Positions 8,544-16,502 of a stretch of 36,993 nucleotides of DNA are shown piece by piece. This DNA is from Rhodospirillales bacterium (GTDB lineage: Bacteria > Pseudomonadota > Alphaproteobacteria > Acetobacterales > Acetobacteraceae): contig JAGXAO010000009.1 in NCBI GenBank assembly GCA_018971565.1, positions 1 through 36,993 on the forward strand. The letters are read 5' to 3'. Position 1 is the first letter of the stretch. Every line of letters starts with the position of its first letter. The position numbers and the translations under genes are program-made. Under the pieces are notes generated by a model. The model was given only the letters and a program-made list of their open reading frames with translations. It did not search any database and was not told the DNA's origin.

Positions 8544-9953
8544 TTAGCGTCCCAGAGCCTGGACGATTTCCTCAGTCATCTTCTTGGCATCGCCGAAGAG
8601 CATCATCGTGTTGTCCCGGAAGAACAGCTCGTTATCCACACCGGCATAGCCGGAGGACATACCGCGCTTCACGAACAGCACGGTCTTGGCCTTGTCGACG
8701 TCCAAAATCGGCATACCGAAGATCGGGCTTTGCGGGTTGGTTTTCGCCGCCGGGTTCGTCACGTCGTTAGCGCCGATCACGTAAACAACATCCGCTGTGG
8801 CGAATTCATTGTTGATCTGCTCCAGCTCGAACACATCGTCATACGGCACACTGGCTTCGGCCAGCAGCACGTTCATGTGCCCGGGCATACGGCCCGCCAC
8901 CGGGTGAATGGCGTATTTCACTTCCACGCCGTCTTCCTTCAGAAGATCCCCCAGTTCACGTAGGGCGTGCTGCGCCTGAGACACCGCCATGCCATAGCCC
9001 GGCACCACGATAACCTTGGATGCGTTCTTCATAATGAAGGCTGCATCGTCGGCGGAGCCATGCTTCACCGCTTTGCCTTCTGAGCTGGTAGCAGCCGCAG
9101 CCGCCCCATCGCCAGAATTACCAAACCCACCGGCGATCACGTTAATAATCGAACGGTTCATGCCCTTACACATGATGTAGGACAGAATTGCACCGGAAGA
9201 ACCGACCAGCGCACCGGTTACAATGAGCGCCAGATTGCCGATGGTAAAGCCGATGCCCGATGCCGCCCAGCCGGAATAGGAATTGAGCATGGAAACTACC
9301 ACCGGCATATCCGCGCCGCCGATGGGGATGATCAACAGGAAGCCCAGCGCGAAGGCCAGCACGGCAATGAGTGCAAACAGCACCATGCTGCCGCCGGACG
9401 CCACAAACGCGATGACCAGCAACAGAATCGCGATGCCGATACCGGCATTGAGCTGATGCTGGCCACGGAACGTGATCGGCGTACCCTTCATCAATGCCTG
9501 CAGCTTCGCGAAGGCGATAAGCGAGCCGGAGAAGGTGACGGCGCCGATGGCAAGGCCGATCGACATTTCGATCAGGCTTTCGGTGTGGATATGGTGCGGC
9601 GTGCCGATGCCAAAGCTCTGCGGCGCGTTAAGCGCCGAAGTGGCAACGAACACAGCAGCCAAGCCGACCAGAGAGTGGAACGCGGCAACAAGCTGCGGCA
9701 GCGCTGTCATCTTGATCTTCTGGGCCACGACAAGGCCGATGGACCCGCCAATGGCCACGCCGAGCACGATAACCAGCGCCCAGCCCCAATCCATCCCGCC
9801 ATGCAGGAAGGTGGCAAGAATGGCGATAACCATGCCGGCCATGCCAAACCGGTTGCCCTGGCGCGAGGTGGTGGGGTGCGATAGGCCCCGTAGCGCCAGG
9901 ATGAACAGAACCGCCGCGACGAGATACGCGAAGGAGGTGAGAGACTGATTCAT
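8544..9953 (-). CDS. pntB: NAD(P) transhydrogenase subunit beta
   Basis: This subunit carries much of the transmembrane proton channel (dII) and the NADP(H)-binding domain (dIII) of the proton-translocating transhydrogenase. It uses the proton gradient to reduce NADP+ with NADH. The 469-residue length is normal. About nine hydrophobic segments span residues 1-270. The soluble C-terminal domain includes VIVVPGYGMAVSQAQ and the ANDVTNPAA segment that contact NADP, and ends in a helix-rich tail. It lies six bases after pntAB, in the three-gene order pntAA-pntAB-pntB found in alphaproteobacteria such as Rhodospirillum rubrum. A terminator lies just beyond the stop. Confidence 0.96.
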   Translation of the reverse strand: MNQSLTSFAYLVAAVLFILALRGLSHPTTSRQGNRFGMAGMVIAILATFLHGGMDWGWALVIVLGVAIGGSIGLVVAQKIKMTALPQLVAAFHSLVGLAAVFVATSALNAPQSFGIGTPHHIHTESLIEMSIGLAIGAVTFSGSLIAFAKLQALMKGTPITFRGQHQLNAGIGIAILLLVIAFVASGGSMVLFALIAVLAFALGFLLIIPIGGADMPVVVSMLNSYSGWAASGIGFTIGNLALIVTGALVGSSGAILSYIMCKGMNRSIINVIAGGFGNSGDGAAAAATSSEGKAVKHGSADDAAFIMKNASKVIVVPGYGMAVSQAQHALRELGDLLKEDGVEVKYAIHPVAGRMPGHMNVLLAEASVPYDDVFELEQINNEFATADVVYVIGANDVTNPAAKTNPQSPIFGMPILDVDKAKTVLFVKRGMSSGYAGVDNELFFRDNTMMLFGDAKKMTEEIVQALGR

Positions 9954-9959
9954 CTTGCG

Positions 9960-10349
9960 CTACTTCTTCTTGAACATGGCCAGCATACGGTTGGTTACCG
10001 CGAAGCCGCCAAAAATATTAACCGAGACCAGCACCACGGCAAAAAAGCCGAACACATGCGCCACCATGGAGCCATGCAGCCCGGTGGCCAGCATGGCGCC
10101 GACGATGATGACAGAGGAAATGGCGTTGGTTACGGCCATCAACGGCGAGTGCAGCGCGGGGGTCACGCTCCACACCACGTAATAGCCGACGAATACGGCC
10201 AGCACAAAAATGCTGAACAGATAAACGAAAGGCGCTGCCGGCGGCGCATTCTGCGCGACCACTGCGGCAACCCCTGCGGCGTTCTGCGCGAGCACGGAAG
10301 CCTGATGAGCAAGGTCTGCCGCCTGGGCGGCCAAATCTGCGGGTGTCAT
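9960..10349 (-). CDS. pntAB: NAD(P) transhydrogenase subunit alpha part 2
   Basis: A 129-residue membrane protein giving the transmembrane portion of the split alpha subunit. An Ala-rich N-terminus (about residues 1-35) is followed by about three hydrophobic helices. The [20 protein letters not shown] segment and the INIFGG-like end are typical of the family. The ATG at 10349 follows a GGGAGG. It lies between pntAA (21-bp gap) and pntB (6-bp gap). Confidence 0.93.
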   Translation of the reverse strand: MTPADLAAQAADLAHQASVLAQNAAGVAAVVAQNAPPAAPFVYLFSIFVLAVFVGYYVVWSVTPALHSPLMAVTNAISSVIIVGAMLATGLHGSMVAHVFGFFAVVLVSVNIFGGFAVTNRMLAMFKKK

Positions 10350-10370
10350 AATGGAAAAGCCTCCCTTTCT

Positions 10371-11504
10371 TTAGGCGGCGGGCTTGAAATTGGGGTGGAC
10401 GATCTCGCCGCCCCTGGTCAATAGCGCGCCTTTAATCAGATCATCATCCGGGTTGAGATTGGGCGCTTTCGCGTCTTTGTCCCAGAAGGTGGTAAGGAAC
10501 GTAAGCAGATTACGCGCGTAAAGCTGGCTCGCAGCCACGGCTATGCGCGCCGGCCAATTCCTGTGCCCGATGATCGTAACACCGTTTGGCGTGGTGATAA
10601 TCTCGCCCGGCACTGTATCGGCGCAATTGCCGCCAGCCTCAGCGGCCAGATCCACAATGATGGAACCAGGCTTCATGCCCGCCACCATCTCCGATGTTAC
10701 AATCACAGGCGCCTTACGGCCCTGCACCAGGGCGGTGCAGATCACGATGTCGTTCTTGGCGATCGTGCTGGTCATCAACGCGGCCTGCTTGGCACGGAAC
10801 TCGTCGGACATCTGCCCGGCATACGGTCCGGTCTGCTTGGCACTCTCCTCGTCGTCCACGCCCACGTAAGTAGCACCGAGCGAGCGGATTTCTTCCTTCG
10901 CGGCGGGGCGCACATCTGTACCCGAGACGATACCACCCAGGCGGCGCGCCGTGGCGATAGCCTGCAAGCCAGCCACACCGGCGCCAATCACGAACACGCG
11001 GGCAGGCGGCACCGTGCCAGCGGCCGTCATCATCAACGGAAAGCCGCGCGGAAAGGCGAAAGACGCCTCGATAACAGCGCGGTAACCCGCAAGATTCGCC
11101 TGGGAGGACAGCACGTCCATGCTCTGCGCACGGGTAATGCGCGGCAGCAGCTCCAGCCCAACCGCGTCGATTTTCGCGGCAGCGAAAGCCGGGGCCAAGC
11201 TGGGGTCAGATGCAGCGCCAAGCGTGGCGATCACAAGCGTGCCCGGTGCCAGCAGCGCGCGCACCGCCTCATCCGGCGCGTTCACGGCGAACAGAATCCC
11301 GGCACCACTGGCAGCGGCAGCGGCATCAGCCACAACCTCCGCACCCGCGGCAGCAAAATCCTGATCAGATATCGCGGATTGGATGCCCGCCCCCGCTTCA
11401 ATGGCGACCGTCAGCCCCAGCCCGATCAATTTCTTCACCGTGTCAGGGGTTGCCGCAACGCGGTCTTCTCCCGCACGGCGCTCCTTCAAAACCGCTAGAC
11501 GCAT
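10371..11504 (-). CDS. pntAA: NAD(P) transhydrogenase subunit alpha part 1
   Basis: This is the soluble NAD(H)-binding subunit (dI) of the transhydrogenase, homologous to alanine dehydrogenase. The 377-residue protein begins with the family N-terminus (VLKERRAGEDRVAATPD) and carries the Rossmann motif VIGAGVAGLQA, then GTDVRPAAKEEI and the mobile-loop/substrate region SIIVDLAAEAGGN. The start at ATG 11504 is supported by GAGGACAGG just upstream. As in R. rubrum, the alpha subunit is split into two genes. The operon presumably supplies NADPH for biosynthesis and, with gshA further along, for glutathione reduction. Confidence 0.95.
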   Translation of the reverse strand: MRLAVLKERRAGEDRVAATPDTVKKLIGLGLTVAIEAGAGIQSAISDQDFAAAGAEVVADAAAAASGAGILFAVNAPDEAVRALLAPGTLVIATLGAASDPSLAPAFAAAKIDAVGLELLPRITRAQSMDVLSSQANLAGYRAVIEASFAFPRGFPLMMTAAGTVPPARVFVIGAGVAGLQAIATARRLGGIVSGTDVRPAAKEEIRSLGATYVGVDDEESAKQTGPYAGQMSDEFRAKQAALMTSTIAKNDIVICTALVQGRKAPVIVTSEMVAGMKPGSIIVDLAAEAGGNCADTVPGEIITTPNGVTIIGHRNWPARIAVAASQLYARNLLTFLTTFWDKDAKAPNLNPDDDLIKGALLTRGGEIVHPNFKPAA

Positions 11505-11551
11505 TTACCTGTCCTCAAGTCCCTTTAAGTTTTGCGGCACCTTGGGTTAAC

Positions 11552-11571
11552 GCGCTTAATATTGCAAGCGC
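11552..11571. promoter_or_regulatory. Inverted repeat upstream of pntAA, possible operator
   Basis: GCGCTT and AAGCGC form a perfect 6-bp inverted repeat with an 8-bp AT-rich centre, about 48 bp upstream of the pntAA start. It could be an operator or part of the promoter. No matching regulator is identified. Confidence 0.25.
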
Positions 11572-11592
11572 CCACCCGGCCATAAACGACGC

Positions 11593-11616
11593 AAACCCAA
11601 CTGCTTTAGTGGGTTT
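11593..11616 (-). terminator. Hairpin after the methyltransferase gene
   Basis: AAACCCA (11593-11599) is the perfect complement of TGGGTTT (11610-11616). It lies downstream of the TylF-like gene and upstream of the pnt promoter region. It has only a short T run on the leftward strand, so it is a weak terminator candidate. Confidence 0.4.
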
Positions 11617-11645
11617 ACATCGGCTTTCGGCTGACGTTACTCCCG

Positions 11646-12395
11646 TTAATCCGCCCGTGAGCTTAGCTGTACCGGTTTTGCAAACTCCCCTGCCGCCCCG
11701 ATTCGTACCGCCACATGCCCTTTCTCAGCTGAGAAACCTATATACTCATAAGTCAGCCCAACCTGCCGGATGAATTCCTGAAACGCCTTATACTCATGCG
11801 CCCTCCACCCGGGGTAATTAAAGTATTCATCAAAAAGCACAACAGTGCCAGGAACAATACGGCCTTGTAACGAATTAAAGATTATCACCGTGCTGGCATA
11901 GATATCACAATCCACGTGGATGAAAGCAGCATCCTCTTCATGAACAGCAAGAAACGGCGGCAATGTCGCATCAAACCAGCCCGGATGCAGAACGGCATTG
12001 GGCGGCACTTTTGGCAACCTTCCCTTCTGGGTGAATGCCCCGGCCTGCTCCTTGGTGCCGGACCACGCTTCTGGCAAACCGCCAAAACTGTCGAACCCAT
12101 GCACCTGGCGGGAGGTCTGGCCTGCAAGGTTCCGCAAACTAGCCCCCTTCGCCACACCGAACTCCAGCACCAACCCCTGCTGCGGCGCGCGGGAGAGGGC
12201 GAATTTCGCCAACTCATCCCGGTCCGCCAGCACCATCGCCTCGCTCATATGGGCAATGATATATTCCACCGCCTCACGCTTGGCGTGCAGCCGCAAATCC
12301 AGCCATAAATCATTGGCATATATTGAATGGAGAAGCTTGCGATACGCCCTGGCGAAAAAGCCGGAGCGGAAGAAGCCACGTTGGAGAATCGCCAT
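11646..12395 (-). CDS. TylF/MycF-like SAM-dependent methyltransferase
   Basis: A 249-residue class I methyltransferase resembling macrocin O-methyltransferase TylF. Motifs: SAM loop LEFGVAKGASLR (77-88), HGFDSFGGLPE (99-109), the metal-site HVDCDIYAST (160-169) and DEYFNYPGW (189-197). TylF-type enzymes are Mg2+-dependent O-methyltransferases of sugars; bacterial homologues are common in polysaccharide or glycan clusters. The true substrate is unknown. The ATG at 12395 lies 10 bp after the ABC1 kinase stop, so the two are probably cotranscribed. The surrounding genes do not form a glycan cluster, so a role in ubiquinone-linked methylation is possible but unsupported. Confidence 0.75.
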   Translation of the reverse strand: MAILQRGFFRSGFFARAYRKLLHSIYANDLWLDLRLHAKREAVEYIIAHMSEAMVLADRDELAKFALSRAPQQGLVLEFGVAKGASLRNLAGQTSRQVHGFDSFGGLPEAWSGTKEQAGAFTQKGRLPKVPPNAVLHPGWFDATLPPFLAVHEEDAAFIHVDCDIYASTVIIFNSLQGRIVPGTVVLFDEYFNYPGWRAHEYKAFQEFIRQVGLTYEYIGFSAEKGHVAVRIGAAGEFAKPVQLSSRAD

Positions 12396-12405
12396 GAGAG
12401 CCGGT

Positions 12406-13755
12406 TTACTTGGCCTCAGGCACCCCGGCAACCCGCAGCGCTTCAGCCTGCCTTGCGGCCATCGCCGCTTCATCGAACCCTTCCACGGTCTCCTGAAACA
12501 GGCGCGACCAGTTGAGCTCCGCGCCCAAGCGCATGAACACCGCCCCCAACCCGATTGCGGAGCGGTCCATCAGCACGAATTCCCTTGGCGGGCGCACGCC
12601 CCCGGTGCGCTGCAGCCCGGCATGCACCTTCTGCGCCACCTCGCGGCCAAACTCCGTGCCCTGCCCTTCCTGGATCGGCCGTATCCGGTCCTCGATCAGC
12701 GGTTGATACAGAAATTTCGCCCATTCATTCAGCACTTCCACCTGCTCATCCGTGATGCCCTGGAAGCCCCAGATATCGTAGGCGTGGCGGGCGCGGGCTT
12801 CGTCCTGGTCGCGCACGGCGCCATAAAGCTCCAGCACTCCACCCACGAATTTCGGAGGAAACACACGGATGCAGCCATAATCCAGCAGGTTCAACCCACC
12901 TGCCTCGCTCACCTGGTAATTGCCCAGATGCGGGTCGCCATGGATCACCCCATAGCGGTAGAAGGGAATATACCAGGCGCGGAACAAGGCGGTGGCCAAT
13001 GCGTTGCGGCGTTCCTGGCTGGGGCCGGATTCCATCCAACTCCGAAACCCCTGCCCCTTCAGCCAACTCATCGTCAGCATTCGGGTGGTGGTATAGCCCT
13101 CCACCGGAGCCGGCACGTTTATGTCCGGCACGTCCGTCAGCATCCGCCGGTAAAGCCGCATCTGCGCCGCCTCGCGCTGATAATCCAACTCTTCGCGGAA
13201 GCGCTCGCTCAGCTCGACATAAATATCGTCCTGGATAATCGCGTTATCCATGCGCTTATAAACCGCCATGGCCATCTTAACCTGGCGCAAATCCGCCTCG
13301 ATAACGCTTGGCATGTCTGGATATTGCAGCTTCACAGCCACATCCCGCCCATCCGGCAGCACGGCGCGGTGCACCTGCCCCAGGCTGGCCGCGGCAACCG
13401 CCTCGCGGGTGAAGCTCTTGAACTTGCTCTCCCAATCCGCCCCCAGCTCGCCAGACATGCGCCGGCGCACGAAGGGCCAGCCCATCGGCGGCGCGTTGGA
13501 TTGCAGTTCGGCCAACTGCTTGGCGTATTCGGGTGGCAGCGCGTCCGGCACGGTGGAAAGGAACTGCGCCACCTTCATCATCGGGCCTTTCAGGCCACCC
13601 AGCAGGGATTTCAGATCCTCCGCATGGCGGGCCTGGTCGGTTTTGATGCCGAACACCCGCTCCCCCGCGATGCGCGCGGCGATGCCGCCCACGGCGCCGG
13701 AGGTGCGGGCCATGCGCCGCATCTCGCCAAACAAATTCCCGCCGCGGTCGCTCAT
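12406..13755 (-). CDS. ABC1/UbiB family atypical kinase
   Basis: A 449-residue member of the ABC1/ADCK/UbiB family, linked to ubiquinone biosynthesis. Features: the N-terminal KxGQ-like motif, here KVAQ (61-64), so the glycine is alanine; the Ala-rich nucleotide loop AVAAASLGQVH (119-129); the ATP-site Lys in VAVKLQYP (about 142); EELDYQREA (188-196); the catalytic loop HGDPHLGNY (272-280); and DYG (292-294) in place of DFG. Unlike E. coli UbiB there is no obvious C-terminal pair of membrane helices. The ATG at 13755 overlaps the oligopeptidase stop (ATGA). The family and fold are secure; the exact role and the name ubiB are not. Confidence 0.88.
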   Translation of the reverse strand: MSDRGGNLFGEMRRMARTSGAVGGIAARIAGERVFGIKTDQARHAEDLKSLLGGLKGPMMKVAQFLSTVPDALPPEYAKQLAELQSNAPPMGWPFVRRRMSGELGADWESKFKSFTREAVAAASLGQVHRAVLPDGRDVAVKLQYPDMPSVIEADLRQVKMAMAVYKRMDNAIIQDDIYVELSERFREELDYQREAAQMRLYRRMLTDVPDINVPAPVEGYTTTRMLTMSWLKGQGFRSWMESGPSQERRNALATALFRAWYIPFYRYGVIHGDPHLGNYQVSEAGGLNLLDYGCIRVFPPKFVGGVLELYGAVRDQDEARARHAYDIWGFQGITDEQVEVLNEWAKFLYQPLIEDRIRPIQEGQGTEFGREVAQKVHAGLQRTGGVRPPREFVLMDRSAIGLGAVFMRLGAELNWSRLFQETVEGFDEAAMAARQAEALRVAGVPEAK

Positions 13756-15554
13756 GCTGTTTCCAGCTCGTCGATAAAGCCCGAGATCACATCCAGCCCC
13801 TTGTTCCAGAAGGCGGGGTCGGAGGCATCCAACCCGAAGGGCGCCAGCAGCTCTTTGTGCCGCTTGGTGCCGCCCGCCGCCAGCATCTCCCGGTATTTTG
13901 CCGCGAAGCAAGCTTTGTCCGGGCTTTCCTGATAAACGGCATAGAGCGCGTTCACCAGGCAATCCCCAAAGGCATAGGCATACACATAGAAGGGGGAGTG
14001 GAAGAAGTGCGAAATATAGGCCCAGAAGGTCCGGTAATCTTCGGTGAAATTGAAAGCCGGGCCGAGGCTCCTGGTCTGCACGTCCAGCCAGATTTCGGAA
14101 ATCCGCTCGGGCAGAATTTCACCCTCGGCACGCTCGGTATGAAACGCCACCTCGAACTCATGGAAGGCGATCTGCCGCACCACGGTGTTCAGCATGTCCT
14201 CCACCTTCTGCGCCAGCATAATCCTGCGGCGGGCGGGGTCGGTCTCCGCATCCAGCAGAGAGCGGAAGGTTAGCATCTCCCCGAACACGCTGGCGGTCTC
14301 CGCCAAGGTTAACGGTGTTCCGGCCAGCAGATAGCCCTGCTTCGCCGCCAGGCTTTGATGCGCGCCATGGCCCAGCTCGTGCGCCAGGGTCATCACATCC
14401 CTGGTTTTGCCGTGGAAATTCATCAGCACATAAGGGTGCGCGGAGGGCACAGTAGAGTGCGAGAACGCGCCCCCCGCCTTACCGGGGCGCAATGCCGCGT
14501 CGATCCAATTCTTGTCGAAGAACGGCTTGATGGTCTCCGCCAACTCTGTGCTGAAGCCGCCATAGGCGTTTAGCACAATATCCCGCGCCTGGGCCCAGGA
14601 GAGCGGCTTGTCCGCATCCGTCGGCAGCGGGGCGTTGCGGTCCCAATGCTCCAGCTTCTCCAGACCCAGCCACTTGGCCTTCAGCGCATAATAACGGTGC
14701 GAAAGCCTGCCATAGGAGGATTTCACAGCCTCCACCAACGCGCCCACCACGTCATCCTCCACCATGTTCGCCCGGTTTCGGAACGACCAGGGGTGCGGAT
14801 AGGCATGCCACTCATCGTCAATCGCCTTATCCTTGGCGATGGTGTTCAGCACGAGCGCGAACAGCTTTTCGTTTGCCTCCATGGCCTTGGCCACCGCCTT
14901 GGCGGCGGCTTCGCGTTTGGCGCGGTCGGAGTCGGAAAGCTTGTTCAGCGCGGCGGAAAGGGTCAGCTCCTCGCCACTCACCTCAAGGCGCAAGCCCGCG
15001 ATGGTCTCGTCGAACAAGCGGGTCCAGGCGGAATGGCCGGTGACCTCCTTTTCCATGAACAACTGCTCAACCACATCTTCGCGCTGATGCGGCAGGAACG
15101 TGCGCAGGTCGCGTAACCAGGGGGCATAATGCGCTAAAGCAGGGTCTTGCAGCTTTTCTTCCGGCAGGCGGTTCACCTCCAGCGTGAAGAACAGGGTTTT
15201 GGTACCCAAAGCGGTCACGCGCTCAGACATCGTCTGGTAAAACTGCCCATGCGCGGGGATGGAGGAATCCGCCGAGAACAGCAGCACCGCGTAGGACATG
15301 ATGCGCCCGGGAATTTCCTGCAGCGCCTCATATTCACTGATAGCCTTGGCCAGTTCCGCGCCTGAAAGCCCCGCCAGCCTGCCCTGATAAGCGGCGGCGA
15401 ATTTATCCGCCCCCTTTTGAACCTGCCTGAGGTCAGCCTCCAGGCGCGGATCGGAGGGCGCGGCGTAGAGATCCGCCAGATCCCAGCTAGGTAGAGACGC
15501 TGTATTCCCAGTGGAAACCCCATCCGGCTGCCGCGCCAAGCGATTCTGGTCCAT
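13752..15554 (-). CDS. pepF: M3 family oligoendopeptidase (PepF type)
   Basis: A 600-residue cytoplasmic zinc metallopeptidase that cleaves oligopeptides. The gluzincin motif HELGHGAH (392-399) gives two zinc-binding histidines and the catalytic Glu393; Glu419 in LTLAETASVFGE supplies the third zinc ligand. Further family features are the AFSHSTVPSAHPYVLMNF region (363-380), preceding the active site, and the C-terminal FYVYAYAFGDCLVNALY helix. The length matches oligoendopeptidase F. It is in a leftward run: gapR lies 69 bp upstream and the ABC1 kinase overlaps its stop by four bases. Confidence 0.93.
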   Translation of the reverse strand: MDQNRLARQPDGVSTGNTASLPSWDLADLYAAPSDPRLEADLRQVQKGADKFAAAYQGRLAGLSGAELAKAISEYEALQEIPGRIMSYAVLLFSADSSIPAHGQFYQTMSERVTALGTKTLFFTLEVNRLPEEKLQDPALAHYAPWLRDLRTFLPHQREDVVEQLFMEKEVTGHSAWTRLFDETIAGLRLEVSGEELTLSAALNKLSDSDRAKREAAAKAVAKAMEANEKLFALVLNTIAKDKAIDDEWHAYPHPWSFRNRANMVEDDVVGALVEAVKSSYGRLSHRYYALKAKWLGLEKLEHWDRNAPLPTDADKPLSWAQARDIVLNAYGGFSTELAETIKPFFDKNWIDAALRPGKAGGAFSHSTVPSAHPYVLMNFHGKTRDVMTLAHELGHGAHQSLAAKQGYLLAGTPLTLAETASVFGEMLTFRSLLDAETDPARRRIMLAQKVEDMLNTVVRQIAFHEFEVAFHTERAEGEILPERISEIWLDVQTRSLGPAFNFTEDYRTFWAYISHFFHSPFYVYAYAFGDCLVNALYAVYQESPDKACFAAKYREMLAAGGTKRHKELLAPFGLDASDPAFWNKGLDVISGFIDELETA

Positions 15555-15623
15555 GCCCGCTCCGTTTCAAACTATACCGGCATAGATTTAGGCGCTGCGG
15601 GGCCAAGGTCAAACAGGCGAGAC

Positions 15624-15881
15624 TCACATTCCAATAGCGCGGCGGTATACGTCCAGCAGCGTCTCCTGCTCTTCCACCTCTGCAGGCTCCTGTTTGCGGA
15701 TGCGGATAAGCTGGCGAATCACCTTCACATCGAACCCGGCGGACTTCGCCTCGGAAAAAATATCCTTGATGTCGCTGGCCAGCGCCTTGCGCTCCTCCTC
15801 CAGGCGCTCAACCCGCTCGATGATACTGCGCAGCCGGTCTCCGGCAATGTTGGTTGGTTTCTCTTCAGTGGTAGCGGACAT
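15624..15881 (-). CDS. gapR: GapR-like nucleoid-associated protein (DUF2312)
   Basis: An 85-residue coiled-coil protein of the UPF0335/DUF2312 family. The family member GapR of Caulobacter binds overtwisted DNA ahead of polymerases and stimulates topoisomerases. The pattern GDRLRSIIERVERLEEERKA (14-33) followed by DIFSEAKSAGFDVKVIRQLI and the end motif LLDVYRRAIG is diagnostic. I start at the ATG at 15881 because GGAGAAGAG lies directly upstream; the ATG four codons earlier overlaps that ribosome binding site. It is probably essential or growth-important by analogy. Confidence 0.9.
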   Translation of the reverse strand: MSATTEEKPTNIAGDRLRSIIERVERLEEERKALASDIKDIFSEAKSAGFDVKVIRQLIRIRKQEPAEVEEQETLLDVYRRAIGM

Positions 15882-15942
15882 ACTCTTCTCCAATGCGGGC
15901 CGCGGGGATAGGGCCGCTCGAAACGCTGGTCAATGCGCGATT

Positions 15943-16272
15943 TCAGTGATCAGATTTTGTTTCGCTCATCTTCGCCACTTGCTCCGGCGTGGCAGGAAGC
16001 TGATATTTTGCTTGCCATTCTTTGTACGGCATACCGTAAATAATCTCCCGCGCTTCCGGGTCGCTCAAGGCGAGCCCCTGGGCCTCCGCCGCTTCCCGGT
16101 ACCAGCGTGAGAGGCAATTGCGGCAGAACCCGGCCAGGTTCATCAGGTCTATATTCTGCACGTCCGTCCGGGCGCGCAAATGCTCAACCAATGCACGAAA
16201 TGCGGCCGCTTCCAGTTTTTCATTCACCGCTTCATCCACCCTGGGGTTGCTCAAGGCCCTGCTCCCGCTCAT
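15943..16272 (-). CDS. DUF1244 family protein
   Basis: A 109-residue protein with the strongly conserved family core RTDVQNIDLMNLAGFCRNCL (35-54), then SRWYREAAE and EIIYGMPYKEWQ. The CxxC pair in FCRNCL suggests metal binding or redox activity, but no function is established for DUF1244 proteins. It is divergent from the pyk region. Its 5' end overlaps the predicted pyk-side promoter, so the two transcripts may interfere. Confidence 0.9.
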   Translation of the reverse strand: MSGSRALSNPRVDEAVNEKLEAAAFRALVEHLRARTDVQNIDLMNLAGFCRNCLSRWYREAAEAQGLALSDPEAREIIYGMPYKEWQAKYQLPATPEQVAKMSETKSDH

Positions 16273-16275
16273 AAT
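16247..16275 (+). promoter_or_regulatory. Sigma-70-like promoter for the small lipoprotein ORF and pyk
   Basis: TTGCTC (16247-16252) and CATAAT (16270-16275, five of six consensus bases) are separated by exactly 17 bp. The predicted start site is about 16282, the first base of a GTG that opens a 70-codon frame ending at pyk. The promoter overlaps the start of the divergent DUF1244 gene. Confidence 0.5.
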
Positions 16276-16281
16276 CGCGCC

Positions 16282-16494
16282 GTGAAACTTCGTTCATCGC
16301 GCCATAATAACTTCCGCGCGGCCCGCCAGGCACCTGCTCCATGGCTCCTGGCGTGCCTCGTTGTGTGTTTGTCAGCCTGCCGCAAGCGGCGGCCGCGCGC
16401 AATATCGCGTTCAGTGCCAGCAGGGATGCCAGGCGCTAAAGCCTTCCCACCGCGCCGGTTGCCTTTGGGCAGCAGGCCCCCTTTTCCCGCCTGA
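16282..16494 (+). CDS. Candidate small lipoprotein, possibly leaderless
   Basis: A 70-codon frame starts at GTG 16282, exactly where transcription from the promoter at 16247-16275 should begin, and ends at TGA 16492, eight bases before pyk. The product would have a basic N-terminus, a hydrophobic stretch WLLACLVVCLSAC (21-33) with an LSAC lipobox at Cys33, and an Arg/Pro-rich tail (RKRRPRAISR and onward). The TGA overlaps the pyk ribosome binding site GAGGA, so translation could couple to pyk. I recognise no family. The hydrophobic segment could be chance in this GC-rich DNA, and the stretch may simply be the pyk 5' untranslated region. Confidence 0.3.
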   Translation: MKLRSSRHNNFRAARQAPAPWLLACLVVCLSACRKRRPRAISRSVPAGMPGAKAFPPRRLPLGSRPPFPA

Positions 16495-16502
16495 GGATAA
16501 AA

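Noticed and set aside
11998-13932. 644-codon plus-strand open frame opposite the methyltransferase and ABC1 kinase genes
   Set aside because: It spans two well-supported genes on the other strand and shows no family pattern; it is His/Arg/Pro-rich as expected for an antisense frame.
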